Source of the DNA: Aphanothece cf. minutissima CCALA 015
GTDB lineage: Bacteria > Cyanobacteriota > Cyanobacteriia > PCC-6307 > Cyanobiaceae
Assembly (NCBI GenBank): GCA_003003925.1
Contig: PVWP01000007.1
Location: 62,001-126,000, forward strand
Direction of reading: 5' to 3'
Length of the DNA stretch: 64,000 bases
Part shown: piece after piece, positions 1-10,260 of the stretch
Layout of the letters: the number at the start of each line of letters is the position of its first letter
How positions within the stretch are numbered: position 1 is the first letter of the stretch
The notes under the pieces: model-generated
Told to the model about the DNA's origin: nothing
The model's input: the letters and a program-made list of their open reading frames with translations, nothing else
Databases searched by the model: none
Position numbers and translations under genes: made by a program

Positions 1-1
1 G

Positions 2-124
2 GAGGCAGGCATGCCCCTGGCCCGGGAGCCCCGCCGGCCCCTGGGCAGCCTGAGCTTCGAGGCCAACCGCCGCATCCGCTCCGGCCAGCACCAGGAGTGG
101 GCCAAGTACGTCATCGGTGCCTGA
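2..124 (+). CDS. C-terminal end of an unrecognised protein (cut by window edge)
   Basis: An open frame runs in from the left edge and ends at a TGA at 122-124, giving about 40 residues that end in WAKYVIGA. Codon third positions are GC-rich as in the neighbouring genes, and the residues look like a real protein tail with charged and aromatic positions (SLSFEANRRIRSGQ). It converges on prfA with about 60 bp between the stops. I do not recognise the family; most of the gene lies outside the window. Confidence 0.5.
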   Translation, partial: EAGMPLAREPRRPLGSLSFEANRRIRSGQHQEWAKYVIGA

Positions 125-185
125 TCCGCCCCGCCTCGTCGCCGGCCCCATTTCCCCCATCGGCCCCATCTCCTGCTCCGGCCCC

Positions 186-1301
186 TCAGCTGCCGGTCCC
201 GGTGGCTTCGAGGGCGAGGGCCTCCAGACCCTGGCGCTGCTCCTCGGCGATGCAGGCCCCGATCAGGTCCTCGATCTGGCCGGCCAGCACGGGCTCGAGG
301 GAGAAGTTCCGCCCCAGCCGGTGGTCGGTCACCCGGTTGTCCTTGGCGTTGTAGGTGCGGATCTTCTCGCTGCGGTCGCCGCTGCCCACCTGGGCGCGGC
401 GCACGGAACGCTCGGCGGCGTTCGCTTCCGCCAGCTGGCGCTCGTAGAGCTTGGCCCGCAGGATCTCCATGGCCCGCTCCCGGTTCTGCAGCTGGGAGCG
501 TTCCTGGGTGCAGAACACCCGGATGCCCGTCGGCTTGTGCAGTAGGTCGACGGCCGTCTCCACCTTGTTGACGTTCTGGCCCCCGGCACCGCCCGAGCGG
601 GCCGTGCTGATCTCCAGATCTCCCGGGTCGATCTGCACCTCCACCGGATCGGCCTCGGGCATCACCGCCACGGTGGCGGTGGAGGTGTGGACCCGCCCCT
701 GGGATTCGGTGGCCGGGACCCGCTGGACGCGATGCACGCCCGCCTCGAATTTCAGGCGGCTGTAGACCCCGTCGCCGCGGATGGCGAGGATCAGCTCCTT
801 GTAGCCGCCGAGATCGGCCTCCGAGGCGCTCACCGGCTGCACCTGCCAGCCCTGGCCCTGGGCGTAGCGCTCGTACATGCGGGCCAGATCCCCTGCCCAG
901 AGGCTGGCCTCATCGCCGCCGGCACCGGCGCGGATCTCCAGCATCACACTGCGCTCGTCGCGGGGATCGGAAGGCAGCAGGCTGAGGGTGAGGCGGTCGT
1001 TGAGGGCGCCGATCAGACCCTCGAGGCTGACCAGCTCTTCGCTGGCCAGGGCCGCCAGTTCCTCCGCGGCGGGGTCGTCGCGGTGGGCCCGCACCAGGGC
1101 GCGGGCCTCCTCCCGTTCCTGCTCCAACTTGCGCAGCCGCTGGTAGTCGTTGACCAGCGGCTCCAGGCGCGCCCGTTCCCGGGCGATCGCCTGCAGCCGG
1201 GCCGGATCGGAGGCCACCGCCGGATCGGCCAGCTGGCGCTCCAGGGTCTGGAAGGTGCGGCAGGCGGTGTCCAGCCGGGATTGCAGCAGCTCGGAATCCA
1301 T
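186..1301 (-). CDS. prfA: Peptide chain release factor 1
   Basis: RF1 recognises UAA and UAG in the ribosomal A site and triggers hydrolysis of peptidyl-tRNA. The 371-residue product has the RF1 codon-recognition tripeptide PAT at about residues 196-198 and the catalytic GGQ at about 240-242, inside [11 protein letters not shown]. The frame stays open upstream to 1343, but the ATG at 1301 ([10 protein letters not shown]) matches the usual RF1 start. It is the last gene of the ribosomal operon, behind rpmE, which is the usual cyanobacterial order. RF2 is excluded because that factor carries SPF instead of PAT. Confidence 0.97.
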   Translation of the reverse strand: MDSELLQSRLDTACRTFQTLERQLADPAVASDPARLQAIARERARLEPLVNDYQRLRKLEQEREEARALVRAHRDDPAAEELAALASEELVSLEGLIGALNDRLTLSLLPSDPRDERSVMLEIRAGAGGDEASLWAGDLARMYERYAQGQGWQVQPVSASEADLGGYKELILAIRGDGVYSRLKFEAGVHRVQRVPATESQGRVHTSTATVAVMPEADPVEVQIDPGDLEISTARSGGAGGQNVNKVETAVDLLHKPTGIRVFCTQERSQLQNRERAMEILRAKLYERQLAEANAAERSVRRAQVGSGDRSEKIRTYNAKDNRVTDHRLGRNFSLEPVLAGQIEDLIGACIAEEQRQGLEALALEATGTGS

Positions 1302-1412
1302 GGGGCGGCACCGGCAACAAAAAGGGCCGGGTGCGACGGGCACCCGGCCAAGGCAGAACCGGACCGTCGCGCGATCCGGGGGTCCGAAGGACGCGTCAGG
1401 CGGAGAGACGGG

Positions 1413-1709
1413 TCAGGCTTCGGAGGCGGCCGGCTCTTCCACCGGGGTGGCGGCGGCTTCGGTGGCCTTGGCGGCCTTCTTGGCACCGGAGGCGGAATCG
1501 GCGCTGCCCATGCCGTACTTGCGCATGAAGCGGTCGACCCGGCCCTCGGTGTCGAGGATCTTCTGGGTGCCCGTGTAGAAGGGGTGGTTGCCGCTCCACA
1601 CGTCGACCGTGATCTCCGGCTGGGTGGAGCCGGTGGTCATCACCACCTCTCCGTTGCAGATCACCTTGGCGTCCGGATACCAGGTGGGATGGATGTCGGC
1701 TTTCGGCAT
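1413..1709 (-). CDS. rpmE: 50S ribosomal protein L31
   Basis: L31 bridges the two ribosomal subunits. The 98-residue product starts MPKADIHPTWYPDAKVIC and has the family core VDVWSGNHPFYTGTQK. It has a single cysteine in the N-terminal part and lacks the CxxC pair of zinc-binding L31, so it is the zinc-independent form. About 30 residues of Ala/Glu/Lys-rich tail extend beyond the core. It lies between rpsI (8 bp upstream) and prfA, all on the minus strand. Confidence 0.95.
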   Translation of the reverse strand: MPKADIHPTWYPDAKVICNGEVVMTTGSTQPEITVDVWSGNHPFYTGTQKILDTEGRVDRFMRKYGMGSADSASGAKKAAKATEAAATPVEEPAASEA

Positions 1710-1717
1710 GACGGAAA

Positions 1718-2125
1718 TCAGCGCTTGGAGAACTGGGGAGCCTTGCGGGCTTTCTTGAGGCCGTACTTGCGACGCTCCTTGGCCCGGGGATCGCGGCTCA
1801 GGTGACCTTCGATCTTGAGGGGCTTGCGGTTGTCCGGGGAGAGATCGCAGAGGGCGCGGGCCGCACCCTGCTTGATGGCATCGGCCTGGCCGGTGAGGCC
1901 GCCGCCGCGCACGTTGACCAGGAGGTCGTACTGGGCTTCCAGACCCAGGGTCTGCAGGGGAGCCTTGACCGCCGCCAGGTAGACGGGGTTGTAGTTGAGG
2001 TAGTTGTCACCGGGGCGGCCGTTGATGGTGACGCTGCCGCTGCCGGGGACCACCCGCACACGGGCGACGGCAGTCTTGCGACGGCCGGTGCCCCAGTAGA
2101 CGACGCGGTTGGAGGTGCTGGTCAT
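1718..2125 (-). CDS. rpsI: 30S ribosomal protein S9
   Basis: The 135-residue product has the S9 signature [19 protein letters not shown] near the N-terminus. It ends in the basic tail [12 protein letters not shown], whose last residues reach the P-site tRNA in known ribosome structures. Its ATG overlaps the rplM stop by 4 bases, so the two are probably translationally coupled, as is usual for L13-S9 pairs. Confidence 0.97.
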   Translation of the reverse strand: MTSTSNRVVYWGTGRRKTAVARVRVVPGSGSVTINGRPGDNYLNYNPVYLAAVKAPLQTLGLEAQYDLLVNVRGGGLTGQADAIKQGAARALCDLSPDNRKPLKIEGHLSRDPRAKERRKYGLKKARKAPQFSKR

Positions 2126-2574
2126 TGGGCGGCGGCGGCGGGATCGAGGGCGAGGGGCTGGGGCTGCTGGGCGGCATGGGGATGCTCGGCACCCTTGTAG
2201 ACCTTCAGCTTGCGGAACAGCTGGCGGCCCAGGGCGTTGTGGGGAAGCATGCCCTTGATGGCCTTCTCGATGATGCGCTCCGGCAGGCGGGCCTGCAGGT
2301 GCTCGAAGGTTTCGGTCTTCATGCCGCCGGGACGGCCGGAGTGGCGCCGGTAGATCTTCTGGGTGGCCTTGTTGCCGCTGACGCGCACCTTGTCGGCGTT
2401 GATCACCACCACGAAGTCACCCGTGTCGAGGTGGGGCGTGAAGGTGGGCTTGTTCTTGCCGCGCAGCACCTGCGCCACTTCACTGGCGAGACGGCCGAGG
2501 GTCTGGTCCGCTGCGTCGACCAGATACCACTGGCGCTCGAGCGAATCGATGGAGGGTGGGGTTGTCTTGTTCAT
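2122..2574 (-). CDS. rplM: 50S ribosomal protein L13
   Basis: L13 is an early-assembly protein of the large subunit. The product is 150 residues from the ATG at 2574 ([20 protein letters not shown]). The frame is open 73 codons further upstream, but those residues are unlike L13 and rich in arginine. The core [20 protein letters not shown] and [10 protein letters not shown] are typical. It sits between truA and rpsI. Confidence 0.96.
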   Translation of the reverse strand: MNKTTPPSIDSLERQWYLVDAADQTLGRLASEVAQVLRGKNKPTFTPHLDTGDFVVVINADKVRVSGNKATQKIYRRHSGRPGGMKTETFEHLQARLPERIIEKAIKGMLPHNALGRQLFRKLKVYKGAEHPHAAQQPQPLALDPAAAAQ

Positions 2575-2720
2575 CGCGCCGGCGGGCCGGTTTGGGGTGA
2601 GCCCATCGCAGCCGGATGGGTCGGGACAGGAAGATTCGACCCTACCGTGTCGCCGGATCCGGCGAATTCGGAGAGCCACCAGCTGCCTGGGGCCACCGGA
2701 CGGGGCTCCCTGCAGGGCAC

Positions 2721-3566
2721 TCAACCGATCGGATCGTCGCCGAAGGGATCGGCGGGAGGATCGCGCGATTCCAACAGAAATCGCGGTTGACAATCATACC
2801 AGGCGGCCTCAGGGAACACCGGCTCCGGGTAGCCCACCCGCAGCAGGCAGAGGCCCTGGGGCGGGGCGGCCTCCTTCACGGCGTGGCGGGCGCCGCTGCG
2901 CCAGCGGCGCAGGAACTCTTCGGCCCCGAGGCGGCCTTCCCCCACCGCCACCAGCTGGCCCATCAGCAGGCGCACCATGCCGTAGAGGAAGCCGCTGGCC
3001 TGCACCTCGGTGACCAGCAGATCGCCGCAACGCTCCACCCGCACCTCCTGCAGGGTGGTACGGGCGTGGGCGCGGCGGCTGCCCGCCCGCTGGAAGGCGG
3101 AAAAATCATGCTCCCCCAGCAGGGCCGCCAGGCAACGGGCCATCAGGGCCTCATCCAGGCGCCACTGGTAGCGGTGCCAGCTCCAGGGGGCCAGGAAGAG
3201 GTTGGGGGTGCGGGCGTTGAAGATCGTGTAGCGATAGCGCCGGTAGGTGGCGCTGAAGCAGGCATGCCAGTCGCCCGGCACCTCGGCGGCGGCCCGCACC
3301 CGGACCGTCGGCGGCAGGCGGCCGTTGAGGGCCTTGGCCCAGCGGGTCACGGGGATGGGGCCGGCGGCATCGAAGTGCACCACCTGGGCGGCGGCATGGA
3401 CCCCGGTGTCAGTGCGACCCGCCGCCACCGCCCGCACGGGACGCTGCGGGTCGAGGGCCTCGATGGCGGCCTCCAGGGTTTCCTGGACGCTGCAGTGATC
3501 GGCCTGCCGTTGCCAGCCGTGGTAGGCGGCTCCGTCGTACTGGAGCGAGAGGGCGATCCGTTTCAG
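2721..3566 (-). CDS. truA: tRNA pseudouridine synthase A
   Basis: TruA isomerises uridines 38-40 of the tRNA anticodon arm. The catalytic Asp lies in [11 protein letters not shown], near residue 53 of the span given. The family start ([17 protein letters not shown]) follows directly on a CTG codon at 3566. Between there and a GTG at 3653, which would overlap rplQ by 77 bp, this frame has no ATG, GTG or TTG. The true start is therefore uncertain: either the distant GTG or a rare CTG. The domain itself is intact and about the usual length (281 residues). It lies between rplQ and rplM. Confidence 0.93.
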   Translation of the reverse strand: MKRIALSLQYDGAAYHGWQRQADHCSVQETLEAAIEALDPQRPVRAVAAGRTDTGVHAAAQVVHFDAAGPIPVTRWAKALNGRLPPTVRVRAAAEVPGDWHACFSATYRRYRYTIFNARTPNLFLAPWSWHRYQWRLDEALMARCLAALLGEHDFSAFQRAGSRRAHARTTLQEVRVERCGDLLVTEVQASGFLYGMVRLLMGQLVAVGEGRLGAEEFLRRWRSGARHAVKEAAPPQGLCLLRVGYPEPVFPEAAWYDCQPRFLLESRDPPADPFGDDPIG

Positions 3567-3576
3567 ACCCGCTCGC

Positions 3577-3927
3577 TCAGACCAGCTCGATGATGGCCAT
3601 CTCGGCGTTGTCGCCCCGGCGGCGCACCGTGCGGATGATGCGGGTGTAGCCACCCTGGCGGTCGCCGTAGCGGTCCTGGGCCTTGTCGAACAGGGCGTGC
3701 ACCAGCTGCTTGTCGTAGATGTAGCCGATGGCGCGGCGACGGGCGGCGAGGGTGCCGTCCTTGGCCAGGGTGATCATGCGCTCGGCTTCATCACGCAGGG
3801 CCTTGGCACGGGCCTTGGTGGTGGTGACGCGGCCTTCGCGGATGAGCTGGGTGGTGAGACCACGCAGCATGGCCTTGCGTTGGTCGGCGGGGCGTCCCAG
3901 CAGGGGGACTCGGCACTGGTGTCGCAT
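3577..3927 (-). CDS. rplQ: 50S ribosomal protein L17
   Basis: The 116-residue product starts [20 protein letters not shown] and contains [20 protein letters not shown], both typical of L17, which sits near the exit-tunnel side of the large subunit. It follows rpoA as in most bacteria. Its 3' end is the only place where truA could find a canonical start codon. Confidence 0.97.
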   Translation of the reverse strand: MRHQCRVPLLGRPADQRKAMLRGLTTQLIREGRVTTTKARAKALRDEAERMITLAKDGTLAARRRAIGYIYDKQLVHALFDKAQDRYGDRQGGYTRIIRTVRRRGDNAEMAIIELV

Positions 3928-3973
3928 GGTGGGGACGGGGCGGGTGGCGAAACGGGGAAGGGAAAACCGCCGA

Positions 3974-4912
3974 TCAGCCGCTGGTGCGGCTCTGGGGCAG
4001 GGAGATGCCGATCCTCTCGAGAGCCTCGATCACCTCGTCGGCGGACTTGGAACCGAAGTTCTTGATCTCCAGCAGGTCTTCGTAGCTGAAGCCCATGAGG
4101 TCGGAGACGGAGTTGACCTGGGCGCGCTTGAGGCAGTTGTAGGCGCGCACCGAGAGGTTCAGCTCTTCCAGGGGAATCTGGGCCTCGGCCGAAGGCTCGG
4201 GCTCCAGGCCGGGCTCCTCGGTCATGGTGAGGGTGGCCAGGGGCTGGAACAGGCTGATCAGCTGGTTGGCGGCCTGGGCCATGGCGTCGTCGGGGGTGAC
4301 GCTGCCATTGGTCTCGATCTCGATGCGCAGGCGCTCGTGGGCCGAACCGCCCTCGCCGACCGCCGTCTCATCGACGGTGTAGTTGACCCGGCGGACAGGC
4401 ATGAACACCGCATCGATCTGCAGCAGATCGATGGCGGAGGTGTCCTCGTTGTGGCGATCCACCGGCCGGTAGCCGACGCCGCGCTCGACGTGCACTTCCA
4501 TCTCCAGGCTGTGGCCCTCGGCCACAGTGGCGATCTCCCGGTCGCCGTCGATCACCTGCACCTGGGGGGAGAACTGCAGATCCGAGGCGGTGACCCTGGC
4601 CGGGCCGTTGACCATCAGACGGCCGATCTCCAGGTCGCGGCTGCGGCTGTTGACCGGCACCGACTTGCAGTTCAGCAGGATGTCGAGCACGTCCTCGCGC
4701 ACCCCGGGCACCGTGGCGTACTCGTGGTTCACGCCGGAGAGACGCACCGCCGTGATGGCGCTTCCCTCGAGACCACCGATCAGCACGCGCCGCAGGGCGT
4801 TGCCGAGGGTGGTCGCCTGACCCCGGTCCAGGGGGCCGATCAGGAAGACGCCCGTCTGGGAACGGTCGTCGGCGACCTGGTGCTCGACCCGATCGATCTG
4901 GTAGTGCAACAC
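3974..4912 (-). CDS. rpoA: RNA polymerase alpha subunit
   Basis: Alpha dimerises to nucleate RNA polymerase assembly and contacts upstream promoter DNA and activators. The 312-residue product has the N-terminal assembly domain (about 1-230, with [17 protein letters not shown]). An acidic linker follows, then the C-terminal helix-hairpin-helix domain with [19 protein letters not shown] and [14 protein letters not shown]. Length is normal. It lies between rpsK and rplQ, the standard alpha-operon position. Confidence 0.98.
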   Translation of the reverse strand: MLHYQIDRVEHQVADDRSQTGVFLIGPLDRGQATTLGNALRRVLIGGLEGSAITAVRLSGVNHEYATVPGVREDVLDILLNCKSVPVNSRSRDLEIGRLMVNGPARVTASDLQFSPQVQVIDGDREIATVAEGHSLEMEVHVERGVGYRPVDRHNEDTSAIDLLQIDAVFMPVRRVNYTVDETAVGEGGSAHERLRIEIETNGSVTPDDAMAQAANQLISLFQPLATLTMTEEPGLEPEPSAEAQIPLEELNLSVRAYNCLKRAQVNSVSDLMGFSYEDLLEIKNFGSKSADEVIEALERIGISLPQSRTSG

Positions 4913-4994
4913 GGTCTGAGGAGGTGAAAAGGGAACGGTGGCCGCGATGGCGGCCCGGGGAAGGCGGGACGGAGGCCGGAGGATCTCCGGGGGC

Positions 4995-5387
4995 TCAGAC
5001 CCGGCGGCGCTTGGCCCGGCGGCAGCCGTTGTGGGGCAGGGGGGTGACGTCGCGGATCAGGGTGATCTCGAGACCGGCCACCTGGAGGGCGCGGATGGCG
5101 GTTTCCCGGCCGGAGCCGGGACCGCGCACCAGCACTTCGATCTGACGCATGCCCTGCTCGAGGGCACGGCGGGCGGCGGCCTCGGCGGCGGTCTGGGCGG
5201 CGAAGGGGGTGCCCTTGCGGGCTCCCTTGAAGCCGCTGGCGCCCGCCGACGACCAGCTCACCACTTCACCGGCGGTGTCGGTGATCGAGACGATCGTGTT
5301 GTTGAAGGTGCTCTGGATGTGCGCCACGCCGTTGGGGACGTTGCGCTTGGCCTTCTTGGGGCCGGTCTTCTTGGTGGGCTTGGCCAT
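4995..5387 (-). CDS. rpsK: 30S ribosomal protein S11
   Basis: S11 forms part of the platform near the E site. From the ATG at 5387 ([20 protein letters not shown]) it is 130 residues, with THE core [12 protein letters not shown] and [14 protein letters not shown] and the basic C-terminus [12 protein letters not shown] frame open to 5516 adds proline-rich residues that are not S11. The spacer to rpsM is unusually long for this operon, about 180 bp. Confidence 0.97.
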   Translation of the reverse strand: MAKPTKKTGPKKAKRNVPNGVAHIQSTFNNTIVSITDTAGEVVSWSSAGASGFKGARKGTPFAAQTAAEAAARRALEQGMRQIEVLVRGPGSGRETAIRALQVAGLEITLIRDVTPLPHNGCRRAKRRRV

Positions 5388-5570
5388 GGCGGTGACCCCG
5401 CGGTGGCGGGGAGGTGATCGGAGGACTGGGGGGAGCCCCGGTGACGACCTCCGCAAAGGGAGGGCGGCGGGGCTGGGGCCGGGAGGCTGGGGGCGTGGGC
5501 TGCCGCGGGAAGCCATGGGCCGCAGGGCGGTGCAGGCAGGGAAGGGAGGACGGGCCCGCAGGCCCGGAGC

Positions 5571-5936
5571 TCACTTCTTCTTGCCGGCGACGGTCTTGCG
5601 GGCGCCGCGACGGGTGCGGGCGTTGGTGCGGGTGCGCTGGCCGCGCACGGGCAGGCCCATGCGGTGGCGGCGACCCCGCAGGCAGCCGATGTCCTGGAGG
5701 CGCTTGAGGGCCATGCCCTCTTCGCGCCGCAGGTCGCCCTCGAGGACGAAGGAGTCGGCGGCGCCGCGCAGCTTCTGCACGTCGCCGTCGCTGAGGTCCT
5801 TCACCCGGATGTCGGGGTTGACCCCCGATTTGGCGAGAATCTTGCGGGCCCTGGTGAGCCCGATCCCGTACACATAAGTGAGTGAGATCTCAACCCTCTT
5901 GTCACGAGGGATATCGACACCGGCGATCCGAGCCAC
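5571..5936 (-). CDS. rpsM: 30S ribosomal protein S13
   Basis: The 121-residue product starts [20 protein letters not shown] and ends in a lysine-rich tail ([10 protein letters not shown]). It has the usual helix-two-turns-helix region ([12 protein letters not shown]) and the signature [21 protein letters not shown]13 contacts the P-site tRNA and L5 at the head of the small subunit. It follows rpmJ by 66 bp. Confidence 0.97.
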   Translation of the reverse strand: MARIAGVDIPRDKRVEISLTYVYGIGLTRARKILAKSGVNPDIRVKDLSDGDVQKLRGAADSFVLEGDLRREEGMALKRLQDIGCLRGRRHRMGLPVRGQRTRTNARTRRGARKTVAGKKK

Positions 5937-6002
5937 GTCAGGAAACGATCAGAGGGCAAAGGGGGTGGCGGCCGACGGCGGCCGCCGTGAAGGCGTGAGG
6001 GG

Positions 6003-6116
6003 TCAACCCTGACGCTGCTTGTGCTTCGGGTTGGTGCAGATCACCATGACCCGGCCGTGGCGACGGATCACCCGGCACTTGTCGCACATCTTCTTGACTG
6101 AGGCACGCACCTTCAT
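6003..6116 (-). CDS. rpmJ: 50S ribosomal protein L36
   Basis: A 37-residue protein starting [20 protein letters not shown]. Its zinc ribbon is complete: Cys11, Cys14, Cys27 and His32. It lies between adk and rpsM on the minus strand, the usual cyanobacterial slot. infA, which often sits next to adk or rpmJ in other bacteria, is absent here. Confidence 0.96.
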   Translation of the reverse strand: MKVRASVKKMCDKCRVIRRHGRVMVICTNPKHKQRQG

Positions 6117-6159
6117 GGGCGTTGTGCTCTCCGAATTTGCAAACAGCTACCTTATCACA

Positions 6160-6711
6160 TCAGTCCGTCAAGCTGGCTACGATCCTGCCCGCGATCTCCT
6201 CCACCGTGCCGGAGGCCTCGACACTGCAGAGCAGGCCGAGCTGGCGGTAGTGGTCGATCAGGGGCGCGGTCTGCTCCTGGTACACCACCAGGCGGTTGCG
6301 GATCACGGCTTCGTTGTCGTCGGCCCTGCCCCGGGAGAGCAGGCGCTGGATCAGCACGCCGTCCTCCAGCTCCAGCAGCAGCACCCGCTCGATGCGCTGG
6401 TCGAGCTCCGCCAGCAGGCCGTCGAGGGCCTCGGCCTGGGCGAGGTTGCGCGGGAAGCCGTCGAGCAGCCAGCCGCCCGTGTGCCCCTCCAGGCGGCTGC
6501 GCACGATGGCCAGCACCAGGGCATCGCTCACCAGCTCGCCGCGGGCCATCACCGCCTCCGCCTCCTGACCCAGGGCCGTGCCCGCCTTGACTTCCGCCCG
6601 CAGCAGTTCACCGGTGGAGAGATGCAGCAGCTGGTGGCGTTCGGCCAGGAGTTCGGCCTGGGTGCCCTTGCCGGCGCCGGGGGGACCAAGGAAGAGGAGT
6701 CGCTGTTTCAT
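6160..6711 (-). CDS. adk: Adenylate kinase
   Basis: Interconverts ATP + AMP and 2 ADP. The 183-residue product has the P-loop GPPGAGKGT at residues 9-17, the AMP-binding HLSTGELLRAEV and the GWLLDGFPRNLAQA segment. It is the short form without the long zinc-type LID insertion. It sits between secY (24 bp upstream) and rpmJ, as in many bacterial spc operons. Confidence 0.97.
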   Translation of the reverse strand: MKQRLLFLGPPGAGKGTQAELLAERHQLLHLSTGELLRAEVKAGTALGQEAEAVMARGELVSDALVLAIVRSRLEGHTGGWLLDGFPRNLAQAEALDGLLAELDQRIERVLLLELEDGVLIQRLLSRGRADDNEAVIRNRLVVYQEQTAPLIDHYRQLGLLCSVEASGTVEEIAGRIVASLTD

Positions 6712-6735
6712 GGGTTGGGAAACGGGAGAAGGGGC

Positions 6736-8055
6736 CTACTGACGGACCAGTCCTTCGTAGCGCTGGGAGATCACGTAGGTCTGGACCTGCTTGGCGGTGT
6801 CGATGGCCACGCCCACCAGGATCAGCAGGGAGGTGGCCCCGAGCCCCTGGAACGTGCGCACCTGGGTGGCCCCCTCCACCGCCGAGGGGATGATGGCGAT
6901 GGCACCCAGGAACACGCCCCCCAGCAGGGTGAGCCGGTTGGACACCCCCGAGAGGTAGTCGGCGGTGGCCGATCCGGGCCTAACGCCGGGGATGGCGACG
7001 CCCGAGCGTTTCAGGTTGGTGGCGATGTCCACCGGGTTGACGGTGAGGGAGGCGTAGAAGAAGGCGAAGCCGCAGATCAGGGCGAAGTACACCAGGGCGT
7101 AGAGCCAGGGGGTGCTGCTGGTGGGGTTGAGGTAGCCCGCCACCCGGATCAGCCAGGGGCTCTTGGTGAGGTTGGCGATCGTCAGGGGCAGGAAGACCAC
7201 CGCCGAGGCGAAGATGATCGGCATCACCCCGCCGGCGTTGAGCTTCAGCGGCAGGTAGCTCTGGCGGGAGGCCAGAGTGCTGGCGCCGCCCACCTGGCGC
7301 TTGGCGCTGACGATCGGGATGCGGCGGCTGCCCTCCTGCAGGAAGATGATGCTCACGATCGTCACCAGGAAGACCAGCACCAGCACGACGATGCCGCCCA
7401 CCGTGGCGCGGTCGCCGCTCTGGGCCAGCTGGATGGTGGAGCCGAGGGCCTTGGGCAGGGTGGCGACGATGTTGATGAAGATCACCAGGGAGGCTCCCTG
7501 GCCGATGCCCCGCTCGGTGATCACCTCGCTGATCCACATCACCACCATCGACCCGGTCACCAGGGCCAGGCTGGTCTGGACGACGAACAGCCATTCCGGC
7601 AGGCCCGGCAGGGCGTACTGCCGAAGGATCAGGGCGAAGACGATGCTCTGAAGGATGCCCCAGCCCAGGGCGACGTAGCGGGTGATCTGGGCCAGCTTGC
7701 GGCGCCCGGCCTCCCCTTCGTTCTTCTGCAGCTCCTCGAGCTGGGGCAGGGCCGCCGTCATCAGCTGGATGATGATCGAGGCGTTGATGAAGGGCAGGAT
7801 GCCCAGGGCGAACACGCCCAGGGTGGAGAGGCCGCCGCCGGTGAAGATGTCGAGGAAGCCGATCAGCTGGCCCCCCTGGCGGATGAAGTCCTGGAAGGCG
7901 ACCCGGTCGATGCCGGGCACCGGGATGTAGATGCCGAGTCGCACCAGCAGCAACAGGCCCAGGGTGGTGAGCACCCGATCCCGCAGGCCCTTCGACTGGA
8001 CGAGCTGGACGAGGATTTCAGCGGCGCTCGGATTGCGCCCCCGGCTGAGGAGCAT
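6736..8055 (-). CDS. secY: Protein translocase subunit SecY
   Basis: Channel-forming subunit of the Sec translocon; in cyanobacteria it serves both plasma and thylakoid membranes. The 439-residue product has about ten hydrophobic segments and family motifs such as GIYIPVPGID in the first loop, GLSTLGVFALGILPFINASI and GIGQGASLVIFINI. The C-terminal end QVQTYVISQRYEGLVRQ is typical. It lies between rplO and adk. Confidence 0.98.
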   Translation of the reverse strand: MLLSRGRNPSAAEILVQLVQSKGLRDRVLTTLGLLLLVRLGIYIPVPGIDRVAFQDFIRQGGQLIGFLDIFTGGGLSTLGVFALGILPFINASIIIQLMTAALPQLEELQKNEGEAGRRKLAQITRYVALGWGILQSIVFALILRQYALPGLPEWLFVVQTSLALVTGSMVVMWISEVITERGIGQGASLVIFINIVATLPKALGSTIQLAQSGDRATVGGIVVLVLVFLVTIVSIIFLQEGSRRIPIVSAKRQVGGASTLASRQSYLPLKLNAGGVMPIIFASAVVFLPLTIANLTKSPWLIRVAGYLNPTSSTPWLYALVYFALICGFAFFYASLTVNPVDIATNLKRSGVAIPGVRPGSATADYLSGVSNRLTLLGGVFLGAIAIIPSAVEGATQVRTFQGLGATSLLILVGVAIDTAKQVQTYVISQRYEGLVRQ

Positions 8056-8162
8056 GGTGATATCGGGAGTGGAGGGAACGGGTCGCTACGACCGGAGCCG
8101 CCTGCCGCAGCACAAGGCTACGGGCAGGCGGCTCGCGGCTGGGGGCGGGGCAGGGCCCGGCC

Positions 8163-8618
8163 TCAGTCGATGATCTCGCAGGTGCCGCCGGCGGCTTCGA
8201 TCTTGGCGCGGGCCGAGGCGGTGAAGGCGGCGGCCTGGACCGTCAGTTTCACCGTCAGTTCGCCGTTGCCGAGCACTTTCAGCGGGTAGCGGGGGCTGGT
8301 GACCAGACCCGCCTGCTCGAGGGACTCGAGGCTGACCGTGCTGCCGGCCTTCAGCTCACCCAGCCGCGACACGTTGATCACGGTGTAGTGGGTGGGGTTG
8401 ATGACCGGGAAGTGCTTGAGCTTCGGGATCCGGCGGTAGAGGGGCATCTGGCCGCCCTCGAAGCCGGGGCGGGTGGGCCGGCCGGAGCGGGACTTCTGAC
8501 CGCGCATGCCGAATCCGCAGCTGGCGCCCTGGCCGGCGGCGATGCCGCGACCCTTGCGCAGCTTGCGCCGGCGGGAGCCCGTCTGGGGCTGGAGACTGTT
8601 GAGAGAGAAGGACGTCAT
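8163..8618 (-). CDS. rplO: 50S ribosomal protein L15
   Basis: From the ATG at 8618 ([20 protein letters not shown]) it is 151 residues, with the glycine/arginine-rich N-terminal tail ([20 protein letters not shown]) and the [19 protein letters not shown] motif of L15. The frame stays open far upstream over rpsE, but that part is out-of-frame shadow. It follows rpsE by 8 bp and precedes secY; rpmD (L30) is missing between them, as usual in cyanobacteria. Confidence 0.96.
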   Translation of the reverse strand: MTSFSLNSLQPQTGSRRRKLRKGRGIAAGQGASCGFGMRGQKSRSGRPTRPGFEGGQMPLYRRIPKLKHFPVINPTHYTVINVSRLGELKAGSTVSLESLEQAGLVTSPRYPLKVLGNGELTVKLTVQAAAFTASARAKIEAAGGTCEIID

Positions 8619-8626
8619 GGCGGGCC

Positions 8627-9292
8627 TCAGGAGTAGATCTGCTCGAGGGAGATGCCCCGCTCCTTGGCGGTCTCCTTGTGGGTGCGCAGGCCTTCGAGGG
8701 CCTGCATGGCGGCGCGGGCGTTGTTCAGCGGGGTCTTGGAGCCCAGCCGTTTCGCCAGCACGTTCTTGATGCCGGCCAGTTCGAGCACGGTGCGGATCGA
8801 ACCGCCCGCGATCACCCCGGTACCGGGGGCGGCCGGCCGGATCAGCACGCTGGCGGCGCCGTCGCGGCCGTTGCTGAGGGTGGGGATCGAGCTGGTGCGG
8901 GTGAGGGGCACCTTGACCAGATGCTTCTTGCCGTCGGCCACGCCCTTGCGGACGGCGCCGATGACATCGCCGGCCTTGCCGACGCCCACGCCCACCTGGC
9001 CCCGTTCGTTGCCGACGACGACGATGGCCCGGAAGCTCATTTTCTTGCCGCCCTTGACGGTCTTGGAGACGCGGCGGATCTGAACCACCCGCTCCTGCCA
9101 CTCGGAGTCGCGTTCCTGGCCGCGGCGGTTGTCGCGGCCGCGGCCGCCGCCACCGCGGCGGTCACCCTTGGCATCGCCGCGGCCACCGCCGCCGCCGCCC
9201 CGGCGCTGCTCCTGCTGGCCTTCGGCAGCGGCGGGGACGTCGGAGGCCGCAGGCACGGCGCCGGTCTGGATCTGGTCGTTGGTTTCGGTCAT
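8627..9292 (-). CDS. rpsE: 30S ribosomal protein S5 with long N-terminal extension
   Basis: S5 helps form the mRNA entry and helicase site of the small subunit. The domain core ([20 protein letters not shown], then GHAP-type [18 protein letters not shown]) starts near residue 65. The first 60 or so residues are an Ala/Gln then Gly/Arg-rich low-complexity extension ([18 protein letters not shown]). At 221 residues the protein is well above the roughly 165 of E. coli S5. The extension keeps the frame and base composition, so it appears genuine. Confidence 0.96.
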   Translation of the reverse strand: MTETNDQIQTGAVPAASDVPAAAEGQQEQRRGGGGGGRGDAKGDRRGGGGRGRDNRRGQERDSEWQERVVQIRRVSKTVKGGKKMSFRAIVVVGNERGQVGVGVGKAGDVIGAVRKGVADGKKHLVKVPLTRTSSIPTLSNGRDGAASVLIRPAAPGTGVIAGGSIRTVLELAGIKNVLAKRLGSKTPLNNARAAMQALEGLRTHKETAKERGISLEQIYS

Positions 9293-9306
9293 GGTGAGAG
9301 CAGGGA

Positions 9307-9672
9307 TCAGAACTGAAGGCCCGCTTCCCGGGCGGCGTCAGCAAGGGCCTTGACCCTGCCGTGGTACAGGTTGCCGCCGCGATCGAAGACCACCTGCTGG
9401 ATGCCCTTGGCGAGGGCGCGCTGGGCGACGAGCTGGCCCACCGCGATGGACGCCTCGCAGTTGGCGCCCGCCGTGACGCTGGTGCGCAGGTCCTTGTCGA
9501 GGGTGGACGCGGCACAGAGGGTGTTCTGGGCGTCGTCGTCGATGACCTGGGCGTAGATGTGGTTGTTGGAGCGGAACACGGCCAGCCTGGGACGGTCGGC
9601 GGTGCCGGAGAGCAGACGACGCAGGCGGCGGTGACGCTTCTGGGTCTGCTGTTTGCGGGAGAGGGAAGACAT
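9307..9672 (-). CDS. rplR: 50S ribosomal protein L18
   Basis: L18 binds 5S rRNA. The 121-residue product begins [19 protein letters not shown] and has [20 protein letters not shown], the standard L18 core, and the end [11 protein letters not shown]. It lies between rplF and rpsE with short spacers. Confidence 0.96.
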   Translation of the reverse strand: MSSLSRKQQTQKRHRRLRRLLSGTADRPRLAVFRSNNHIYAQVIDDDAQNTLCAASTLDKDLRTSVTAGANCEASIAVGQLVAQRALAKGIQQVVFDRGGNLYHGRVKALADAAREAGLQF

Positions 9673-9704
9673 GGGGGATCAGACGGATGACGCTCGAGCA
9701 GACC

Positions 9705-10244
9705 TCATTTCTTGCCGGTCTTGCCGGCCTTGCGCAGAATCCGCTCACCTTCGTACTTGATGCCCTTGCCCTTGTAGGGCTCGGGCGGACGGATGCCGCG
9801 GATCTTGGCCGCCTCGTTGCCCACCAGCTCCTTGTCGGGGCCGGAGACGAAGACCGAGGTGTTGTTCTCGACCGAGAAGGTCACCCCTTCGGGGGGAACC
9901 ATCTCCACCGGGTGGCTGTAGCCGGCGCTGACCACGAGCTTGCGCCCCTGGACCTGGGCGCGGTAGCCCACGCCGACGATCTCGAGCTTGCGGGTGAAGC
10001 CCTGGCTGACCCCTTCCACCATGTTGGCGACGAGGGTGCGGCTGAGGCCGTGGCGCTCCCGGGAGCGACGGTGGCTGCTGGTGGGACTCACCACCACCGT
10101 GCCGCCTTCCTGGCTGACGCTGACGCCCTCCGGAAGGACGCGGCTGAGTTCCCCCTTGGGACCCTTCACGGTGACCGCCAGGCCATCGAGGCTGACGGTG
10201 ACCTTGTCGGGGATGGGGATCGGGGCTTTACCGATACGAGACAT
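9705..10244 (-). CDS. rplF: 50S ribosomal protein L6
   Basis: From the ATG at 10244 ([20 protein letters not shown]) it is 179 residues, normal for L6, which lies near the factor-binding site. The two repeated alpha/beta domains are present, and the C-terminal signature [20 protein letters not shown] is intact. Extra upstream codons to 10313 overlap the rpsH end and are not family-like. Confidence 0.97.
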   Translation of the reverse strand: MSRIGKAPIPIPDKVTVSLDGLAVTVKGPKGELSRVLPEGVSVSQEGGTVVVSPTSSHRRSRERHGLSRTLVANMVEGVSQGFTRKLEIVGVGYRAQVQGRKLVVSAGYSHPVEMVPPEGVTFSVENNTSVFVSGPDKELVGNEAAKIRGIRPPEPYKGKGIKYEGERILRKAGKTGKK

Positions 10245-10260
10245 GGAACAACTCCTGGGA

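Noticed and set aside
1191..1198. HIP1-type GCGATCGC octamers as a special element
   Set aside because: A few copies occur (for example here and near 39909), but at this GC content the number seen by eye is not striking.
6019..8289. 756-codon plus-strand open frame over adk-secY
   Set aside because: It is antisense to two certain genes and has low-complexity His/Gln/Gly composition caused by high GC3 on the other strand.
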